Origin: Desulfamplus sp.
GTDB taxonomy: Bacteria; Desulfobacterota; Desulfobacteria; Desulfobacterales; Desulfobacteraceae
Reading direction: 5' to 3'
Assembly: GCA_015232935.1 (NCBI GenBank)
Contig: JADFYT010000037.1
Coordinates: 1 to 12,845, forward strand
DNA: 12,845 bases
The position numbers were made by a program, and so were the translations under genes. Below the pieces are notes generated by a model. The model was not told the DNA's origin. It saw nothing but the letters and a program-made list of their open reading frames with translations, and ran no database searches. This document shows, piece after piece, positions 8,501 through 12,845 of this stretch (the stretch's first letter is position 1; each line of letters opens with the position of its first letter).

Positions 8501-8742
8501 AGATGCCTGTTATGGATGGCTACGAGGCGACAAAGCTAATCCGTGAAAAAGAAAAAGCAGAAGCGGTGCACGGAAGACATATCCCGATTATTGCACTGAC
8601 AGCAAATGCTTTCAGGGAGGACAGGGAAAAATGCCTTGAATCAGGTATGGATGATTATCTTAGCAAGCCGTTTAAAATAGAAGAATTCCTGCCGATTCTC
8701 GACAAGTGGCTAAATATAAAAAAGGAGATTTTCAATGTCTGA
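5599..8742 (+). CDS. CHASE4-HAMP hybrid histidine kinase with two receiver domains
   Basis: This 1047-residue inner-membrane sensor has TM1 at about 12-34. A periplasmic CHASE4 domain follows at about 50-200 (signature DWANWDDTYQF at 71-81), then a Thr/Ser/Gly hexapeptide repeat (about 220-241) and TM2 (about 305-327). HAMP is about 328-380. HisKA has His412 in MSHEIRTPMNG, and HATPase_c has N-box Asn525/Asn529, DTGIGIS at 589-595 and GGTGLGL at 618-624. REC1 spans about 685-808, with Asp739 and Lys793 intact and one extra Gly in the HMPFGMDG loop. A Gln/Pro-rich linker covers about 835-908, and REC2 is about 917-1038 with Asp966 and Lys1023. It should autophosphorylate on His412 and pass phosphate to a receiver. 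It has no HPt and no output domain; the downstream kinase supplies an HPt. A hydrophilic insert (about 545-582) separates the N- and G1-boxes. The periplasmic ligand is unknown. Confidence 0.93.
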   Translation: MIKRQLKIKHKAVIIIAFFFIFYIVMNILLLHRLILKDFMELEEMEAKKDIQRCQMAFDREVAAIDTITTDWANWDDTYQFASDKNQKYIDTNLLQESFIASRTNIIYIINTSGELVGGKIYDKEWENEISLKDFPNNFDTSGFLLDHKSVESSKSGIYITEKGYMILASRPVLTSSHTGPSNGTIIMGRFITDELVAMLNQQTRVDFSLDPVSTPVSIDTFLGTDTSLGTGTSLSTDTPHIKKPENIEKTERNNRPCNIDVRHIDGDILELSQIYNDITGKPAFRIKAVVKREISKRGQSVFQFTLVSIIVVGILILGFMITFLQHYIFSPLSDLTKGVLSIHSQKDLSISFESDRSDEIGILMREFESTRHWIKDKNDSLEQMIISLEKAKSEAESANRTKSQFLANMSHEIRTPMNGVLGMTELLLETSLTPEQQKFARTIETSGKSLMTIINDILDFSKIESGKIELEDIPFNIQDIVENVTAIFASKVHSKRLELAVLIPPGTDIFIKGDPERIRQILMNLVGNAIKFTSKGEVVIKVCTEKTRGLIENTEINSSGLSTIKGVLPADGTGVEEQMLMLNISVKDTGIGISPEDCEKLFKPFSQADCSTTRRYGGTGLGLAISTQLVSLMGGTLSVNSTPGQGSEFYFNIPVKQGDRITTNWPGEQEDGTMIDGSVLNGKKVLIIDDNGTNRDILAHLASAWGMHPDSEESGGNGVYKLLQAQSMEKPFDVVLLDFHMPFGMDGFQTARSIKSYTAMKKLPIILLTSVARENVSVATWQEAQIYTCLTKPVQTPRLYRELIKCIKETSPRNRTRRAEDRETREKNSVTYKPESERDLPEPRQQEQLRSGQKPEEQQQPEPQQPSERQPSKRQPAQPSPKQRQTSPAQPSGQQSPEPQISQKPHNKSGQYAGTKILLAEDYDVNQMLVKSILEKRGCVIDIVENGSEALDAFLAQTYDMILMDCQMPVMDGYEATKLIREKEKAEAVHGRHIPIIALTANAFREDREKCLESGMDDYLSKPFKIEEFLPILDKWLNIKKEIFNV
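6256..6309 (+). repeat. 18-bp tandem minisatellite inside the kinase periplasmic region
   Basis: Three 18-bp units start at 6256, 6274 and 6292. The first two read GACACAT(T/C)CCTTGGCACT with one difference. The third is more diverged, and a partial fourth begins at 6310. They encode the hexapeptides DTFLGT, DTSLGT and GTSLST, followed by DTPH. The unit length is a multiple of three, so copy-number change would keep the frame and lengthen or shorten the stalk between CHASE4 and TM2. Confidence 0.85.
8101..8325 (+). repeat. Low-complexity Gln/Pro/Ser/Arg-rich linker-coding segment
   Basis: The DNA is dominated by short imperfect CAA/CCA/CGA-type repeats (for example CGACAACC and CACAACCATCA, which recur). 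It encodes a disordered, strongly polar linker of about 75 residues (about 835-908 of the kinase) between the two receiver domains. Base composition is clearly different from the flanking receiver-coding DNA: C and A rich, T poor. Confidence 0.8.
8722..8742 (+). promoter_or_regulatory. RBS and 8-nt gene overlap coupling the two kinases
   Basis: AAGGAG at 8722-8727 is 7 nt before the ATG at 8735. The upstream stop TGA is at 8740-8742, so the overlap is ATGTCTGA. The site lies within the last codons of the first kinase, so ribosomes finishing it could reinitiate directly, which favours linked expression of the two kinases. Confidence 0.8.
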
Positions 8743-11365
8743 AAAGAAAAAGATCTTAGTTGTTGATGACTCTCCGCCCAACATAAAAATTTTAAACCAG
8801 ATACTCAAAGAGGAATACACTGTAATGGTTGCCACAAACGGAGAAAAGGCTCTTTCCATTGCTGATCTCCATTTGCCGGATATCATACTCCTTGATGTCA
8901 TAATGCCTGGTATTGATGGATATCAGGTGTGTCTGCATTTAAAAAGCAATGACAGAACATCAGATATCCCTGTTGTATTTATCACATCCAAAAACAATAT
9001 TGAGGATGAGGAAAAGGGGTTTAAAGTTGGAGCTGTTGACTATATTACAAAGCCATTTAGCCCTCCAATTGTCAAGGCACGAATCAAGACTCACCTGATG
9101 CTTAAAGTACAGAGAGATTCCCTGCAGGAAAATGAGGAGAGGTATCGCAACATATACAATCATACTCCGGTTATGCTCCATTCAATAGACAGGGAGGGAA
9201 AACTTGTAAGCGTCAGCGATTACTGGCTTGAGGTTTTAGGTTATGAAAGAAAAGATGTTATTGGACGAAAAACCACGAAATTTCTTACAGACAGATCAGG
9301 CGTTTATGCCACTACAACTGTAATTCCTGAATTTTTCAAAACAGGGTTTGTCAAGGATATCTCCTACCAGTTTGTAAAAAAAAACGGAGAAACTATAGAG
9401 ACTCTTCTTTCCGCAATCGCTGAACGAGACAAGGAGGGCAATATTCTGCGATCTCTTGCGGTGCTAACTGATGTCACTGACTTTAAACGGACACAAAAAG
9501 CTCTTAAAGAGGCCAAGCTCTCTGCTGAAGCTGCAAATCTCAGCAAAAGCATCTTTCTTGCGAATATGAGCCATGAAATCCGAACTCCGATGAATGGAAT
9601 AATAGGGTTGACAGACCTGCTTCTGATGACAGAAATAACAGATCTTCAAAGAAACTATCTTGAAAACCTCAGGTACTCCGCCTATTCCCTGCTTGAAATT
9701 ATAAATGATATTCTTGATATATCCAAAATAGAATCAAATAAACTCGAACTTGAAAACATTGTGTTTAACCTGCCTGATGTTGTTGAAAAGGCCGTATTCA
9801 TGATGAGTAAAAAAGCCGACGAAAAGGGGATTGTATTAGTTACAGAAATAGAAACCGATGTACCCGGAGCAGTTATTGGTGATCCGGTCAGAATCCGTCA
9901 GATCATATTGAATCTGGTCAGTAATGCCGTCAAGTTTACAGATAGTGGAAAAGTTTCAGTTAGTGTCAAAAATGCTCAGTCCAGTTGCAATTACCCCGAC
10001 AATGGCAAACCCGACAGCATCCAGTCAGGTCAGGGTAAAAATCTGGATCAAAAAGAGACAGAAAATGGCCAGCACTACCAGCACAAAGGACAAAAGATAT
10101 TACCTATAGTCATCTCTGTAAAAGATACCGGCATAGGTATTCCTGAAAAAAATCTTGATACTATTTTTGACAACTTTACCCAGGCTGATGGTTCTATTAC
10201 AAGAAAATATGGCGGTACCGGACTTGGATTGTCAATCTCCAAAAGACTCGTTCAAATGATGAACGGAAAGATTGTCGTGCAAAGCACACATGGAAAAGGT
10301 TCCCGCTTTGACGTGTGTCTGGCCTTACCTGTTTCAAATAAGCATAACCTGCAAAAAGAGACTTTTGAAAAATCCTGCACACAATACGAAAACGGAAAGA
10401 TAAAGCTGCCATATTACAGCGGGAATATCATGATTGCCGAGGACAACCCCATAAACATGCTGGTTATAGGATCCTATCTATCTAATATGGGGTTCAATAT
10501 CACGGAAGCCGCAAACGGAAAAGAGGCTGTGGCCAAATACAGGGAACATGATTTTGACCTGATTTTTATGGATATTCATATGCCCGAGCTTAACGGACTG
10601 GAAGCTACAAGAAAAATCAGGGAATATGAAGAAAATAAAAAACTTGTACTCACCAAAGCCGGAAAAAAATCAGAAGCAGACAAGATACGAATCCCCATTA
10701 TCGCTCTGACTGCTGATGCTTTCAAGGATGACAAGGATAAATGCATTGTTGAGGGGATGGATTTTTATCTGTCAAAACCGTTCAAACCAGAGGAAATTAT
10801 CAATGCCATTCAGTTGGTTGCACCTGATAAATTCAAATATCGTGAACAAACTGCTGCGACAAACAAATCTGCAACAGAAACAGAGAGACCGGTACCAGGA
10901 TCTACCAAATATGCAAGCGAGAAAACTGGACATTTAGTCGGCAATGAGTGTAATTTGAATGGAACAAATAATGATGACAAGAAATTTTTTGATAAATCAG
11001 ACAAAAGGGATAGCACAGATAATAATATGCAAATTTTTGACCGGAACAATTTTCTCAACAGAATAGAGAACAATATGGAGATATATCAATATGTACTCTC
11101 CAAATTTCTCGATAATTCCCCAAAAATCCTGTCCAGGTTGAGTGCGGCGATAGAGCAGAAGGATGAAAAAGATATAACTTTTCAGGCACATGCCCTGAAA
11201 GGAAGCAGTTTGACTATTGGAGCATGTCATCTTTCCGAGATAGCCAAAAAGATAGAGCAGATAGCCAGAAACAATGGAAGTATCGAGCAGATACAAACTC
11301 TTTATAACTCTTTGGAGCCGGCTTTCAAGGCGTTCTGCAAAGAGGTGGAAAAATATCCATCATAA
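8735..11365 (+). CDS. Soluble REC-PAS-HisKA-HATPase-REC-HPt hybrid histidine kinase
   Basis: This 876-residue cytoplasmic protein begins with a REC domain at about 5-122 (Asp11/Asp12, phosphoacceptor Asp54, Lys107). A PAS domain follows at about 135-252. HisKA has His280 in MSHEIRTPMNG, and HATPase_c has Asn393/Asn397, DTGIGIP at 464-470 and GGTGLGL at 493-499. A second REC (about 563-695) has Asp613 in FMDIHMP and Lys681. An Asn/Asp/Lys-rich linker covers about 700-765, and a C-terminal HPt (about 770-870) has His819 in AHALKGS. All phosphotransfer residues are present, so a His280-Asp613-His819 relay is plausible. The N-terminal REC could receive phosphate from the CHASE4 kinase encoded just upstream. 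There is no membrane segment and no output domain. A polar insert (about 413-455) again lies between the N- and G1-boxes. The partner regulator is not in the window. Confidence 0.93.
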   Translation: MSEKKKILVVDDSPPNIKILNQILKEEYTVMVATNGEKALSIADLHLPDIILLDVIMPGIDGYQVCLHLKSNDRTSDIPVVFITSKNNIEDEEKGFKVGAVDYITKPFSPPIVKARIKTHLMLKVQRDSLQENEERYRNIYNHTPVMLHSIDREGKLVSVSDYWLEVLGYERKDVIGRKTTKFLTDRSGVYATTTVIPEFFKTGFVKDISYQFVKKNGETIETLLSAIAERDKEGNILRSLAVLTDVTDFKRTQKALKEAKLSAEAANLSKSIFLANMSHEIRTPMNGIIGLTDLLLMTEITDLQRNYLENLRYSAYSLLEIINDILDISKIESNKLELENIVFNLPDVVEKAVFMMSKKADEKGIVLVTEIETDVPGAVIGDPVRIRQIILNLVSNAVKFTDSGKVSVSVKNAQSSCNYPDNGKPDSIQSGQGKNLDQKETENGQHYQHKGQKILPIVISVKDTGIGIPEKNLDTIFDNFTQADGSITRKYGGTGLGLSISKRLVQMMNGKIVVQSTHGKGSRFDVCLALPVSNKHNLQKETFEKSCTQYENGKIKLPYYSGNIMIAEDNPINMLVIGSYLSNMGFNITEAANGKEAVAKYREHDFDLIFMDIHMPELNGLEATRKIREYEENKKLVLTKAGKKSEADKIRIPIIALTADAFKDDKDKCIVEGMDFYLSKPFKPEEIINAIQLVAPDKFKYREQTAATNKSATETERPVPGSTKYASEKTGHLVGNECNLNGTNNDDKKFFDKSDKRDSTDNNMQIFDRNNFLNRIENNMEIYQYVLSKFLDNSPKILSRLSAAIEQKDEKDITFQAHALKGSSLTIGACHLSEIAKKIEQIARNNGSIEQIQTLYNSLEPAFKAFCKEVEKYPS

Positions 11366-11456
11366 ACTGAATATTCTGAACCTGAGATACAAACATCCTC
11401 CCCAAAAGAGGCAATGATGTTAATTTAAGCCGCACAGCAATTGTATGGCCGTAGGC

Positions 11457-11477
11457 TTACTTCGACAGGCTCAGTAA
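11457..11477. repeat. Dyad TTACT...AGTAA around the TTCGACAGGCTCAG motif
   Basis: TTACT at 11457-11461 pairs with AGTAA at 11473-11477. Allowing one bulge, flanking GG and CC extend the stem. The interior contains TTCGACAGGCTCAG, which I recall as a motif of dispersed intergenic repeats in many environmental bacterial genomes; that recollection is unverified. Confidence 0.45.
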
Positions 11478-11522
11478 CCAGATAAGCCGTCGGCTACTCA
11501 GTAACCAGAAAGCCGTCGGCTA
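11470..11522. repeat. Two adjacent 26-27 nt direct repeats with a palindromic core
   Basis: Unit 1 (11470-11496) and unit 2 (11497-11522) both start with CTCAGTAACCAGA and end with AGCCGTCGGCTA. They differ only by one T present in unit 1. Each contains AGCCG-T-CGGCT, an 11-nt inverted repeat. A third, diverged core (GCCGTAGGCT) lies at 11448-11457. Confidence 0.85.
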
Positions 11523-11530
11523 AAAAATGA

Positions 11531-11550
11531 AAGCCCCTTTAAAGGGGCTT
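11531..11550. terminator. Perfect 20-bp palindrome, possible terminator
   Basis: AAGCCCCTTT is followed directly by its reverse complement AAAGGGGCTT. On the + strand it is preceded by TAAAAAATGA and followed by GAACAACTTG, so there is no downstream T-run. Read on the - strand the stem is followed by TCATTTTTTA, which fits a rho-independent terminator better. No - strand gene is present nearby, so its role for the kinase transcript ending at 11365 is uncertain. Confidence 0.5.
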
Positions 11551-11560
11551 GAACAACTTG

Positions 11561-11582
11561 GCCCATAGCTTTAGCTTAGGGC
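11561..11582. repeat. Imperfect inverted repeat GCCC-AT-AGCT / AGCT-TA-GGGC
   Basis: Two 10-nt arms pair except for a 2-nt internal mismatch, around a 2-nt centre (TT). It follows the perfect palindrome by 10 nt. A looser dyad, ATAACA (11586-11591) with TGTTAT (11613-11618), comes next. Confidence 0.5.
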
Positions 11583-11706
11583 GTGATAACACATTGCCTT
11601 GATGCCGTGAGCTGTTATTTGGCAGGCTTAAGTACCAGTGCTAAAGTTTTTACCTGCATCTATAGTTCAATATGATAATAATATCAAATAATTATGATTT
11701 GAGTAA

Positions 11707-12845
11707 CAGGAAGAAATTTTTAGGCTATTACTTATCACTCAGGGCAGTGAACTCTCCTCGGCAGCACTCAAACAGCTTCTGTCAAAAATTCCCCCGGATG
11801 TTCAGCAGATTGTTATTCTGGATACCTGTTACTCCGGTTCATTCATGGATGACCTTGCATCAGGTTCCACAAAAAGGATTGTTGTAACCAGTGCTGATCC
11901 TGAAACTGTGGCTTGGAATGCTGAATATTCGAGTTTTTCCGGCAAACTGGCAAGAAGCCTGAGAACCGGCAGGAGTCTTGGACAGGCATTTTATGATGCA
12001 GAGGATATGATAGCCGGAAATCCGTCTCTTTTCAAAGGGCAGCGTCCCCAGCTTGATGATACAGGAGAGGGGCTTTATTCCAGTACAGATGGTGTTGTTT
12101 CATCAAGTATTTATATCGGCGGAGAGGGAGTTACTGCTTCAGAACCTCCTGTGGTTACTCAGGTGCATCCAAGAATTCAACTGCCTGAAAACGTTGCATC
12201 AGCGACCCTGTGGGTCAGAACTTCTCCTCAAAATGAAGGCATAGGCAAAGTCAGGGCAATAGTCATAAAGCCGGGTTTTTCACCGTCTGATTATCAGGGA
12301 GAGGAGACACAGTTCGGAAGAGAAGAGCTTGAGATGATTTACAGCCCTCCACAGAAGCGGTTTGAAGTTAATTATGACAGATTCAGGGAAGAGGGTGTCT
12401 GGCAGATTCTCTATCAGGCACAGGGAACAGACGGCGTGTGGTCTGATGCTGCTTTTGGTGAAGTGGTATCAAAAGGAGTCAAAGCTGATGCCACGATTGC
12501 CGTCAACCTTAACAAGTCGGCCTATAAGATCGGAGATCAGCTTCTGTTCAGCGTAACCGCCAACGGACAGAAGAGTGTTGATCTGTATGTGGTTCTGATG
12601 TTCCCGGGCGGATTTTTCCAGTGCATAGTCTATCCGTTGAGTTTCGGGATGACAAATTCAATCGTTCCATATCAGAAAGCGGTCAGCCTTTCCGGAGAGC
12701 AAAACTTTACTATTCTGGATATCAATCTTCCACAGGGTATTCCGCAGGGCACATATACCTGTTATGGCATAGTTACGGTTTCCGGCTCTGATCCGTGGAA
12801 TACTGAAAACTGGATTCATTTTGATTACAGCTCTTTTGAGATGAA
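11707..12845 (+). pseudogene. C13/caspase-like cysteine peptidase, 5'-truncated and open at the window end
   Basis: The frame is open from just after a TAA at 11704-11706 to the window end (379 codons, no stop). Recognisable peptidase sequence starts near 11737 (QGSELSSAALKQLL). It continues with IVILDTCYSGSF, whose Cys codon at 11827-11829 is the expected clan CD catalytic Cys, then KRIVVTSADPE and SLGQAFYDAEDMI. The fold's other half, with the strand and catalytic His-Gly, is absent in all three + frames upstream. No ATG, GTG or TTG occurs in frame before the Cys; the first is ATG 11845, beyond it. Downstream are two beta-sandwich-like regions: ATLWVRT to YQAQG (about 12211-12429), resembling the Ig-like domain following C13 peptidases, and ATIAVNLNKSAYKIGD onward (from about 12490). 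Such proteins are normally exported; no signal peptide remains. The intact frame suggests recent truncation. Alternatives are a non-canonical start (ATT) or an assembly join. Confidence 0.65.

Larger units (their letters stand above)
11366..11706. other. Non-coding, repeat-rich spacer between the kinase and the peptidase fragment
   Basis: No frame here shows a recognisable protein. It holds an inverted repeat around ACTTCGACAGGCTCAG (11459-11474), a tandem repeat (11470-11522), a perfect palindrome (11531-11550) and two imperfect dyads (11561-11582 and 11586-11618). The last about 80 nt are AT-rich. The ATG at 11672 opens a frame that merely shadows the peptidase frame. The density of dyads suggests a decayed small repeat element or a structured transcript 3' region. 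Confidence 0.6.

Noticed and set aside
11470..11522. Possible CRISPR array
   Set aside because: The two repeat units are directly adjacent with no spacers, and no cas gene is present.
11672..11887. + strand frame starting with ATG in the repeat spacer
   Set aside because: From about 11725 it reads the peptidase-coding DNA in the wrong frame, and before that it is AT-rich filler. No RBS or recognisable motif.

Overview
The window reads as a chromosomal segment of a Gram-negative, anaerobic-type bacterium, most likely a Desulfobacterota (Desulfobacteraceae-like) member. This is inferred from three things: a thiolase/3-hydroxyacyl-CoA dehydrogenase pair, very large CHASE4/PAS hybrid histidine kinases, and a C13-type peptidase with beta-sandwich C-terminal domains. 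No rRNA, tRNA or marker gene fixes the taxon. All real genes are on the + strand.

Layout: (1) 1-380, the last 126 codons of a RecD2-type helicase. (2) 619-2685, acetyl-CoA acetyltransferase followed 42 nt later by 3-hydroxybutyryl-CoA dehydrogenase. Together they catalyse condensation or thiolysis of acetyl-CoA units and the NAD(P)-linked 3-hydroxyacyl/3-ketoacyl step, so the pair can serve beta-oxidation or butyryl-CoA-type synthesis. (3) 2832-4031, an M24 aminopeptidase P-like metalloenzyme with all five metal ligands. (4) 4135-11365, a signalling cluster: a PAS-PAS-GGDEF diguanylate cyclase, a membrane CHASE4-HAMP-HisKA-HATPase-REC-REC kinase, and a soluble REC-PAS-HisKA-HATPase-REC-HPt kinase whose start overlaps the end of the previous gene by 8 nt. 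(5) 11366-11706, a non-coding stretch with a 26-27 nt tandem repeat, several small inverted repeats and a perfect 20-bp palindrome. (6) 11707 to the end, an open frame encoding the C-terminal part of a C13/caspase-like cysteine peptidase. It keeps the catalytic Cys motif but has no usable start codon and no His-Gly half, so it looks like a 5'-truncated gene.

How the genes may work together: the two kinases carry between them two transmitter histidines, four receiver aspartates and one HPt histidine, but no DNA-binding or other output domain. The only effector encoded beside them is the diguanylate cyclase. It has an active-type GGEEF motif and an RxxD product-inhibition site. The simplest inference is an envelope-to-cytoplasm phosphorelay co-expressed with c-di-GMP synthesis, with the final response regulator elsewhere. 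The metabolic pair and the M24 enzyme are ordinary in sequence. The points most worth a second look are the kinase pair (domain split, expandable linkers and a periplasmic minisatellite) and the repeat block abutting the truncated peptidase.
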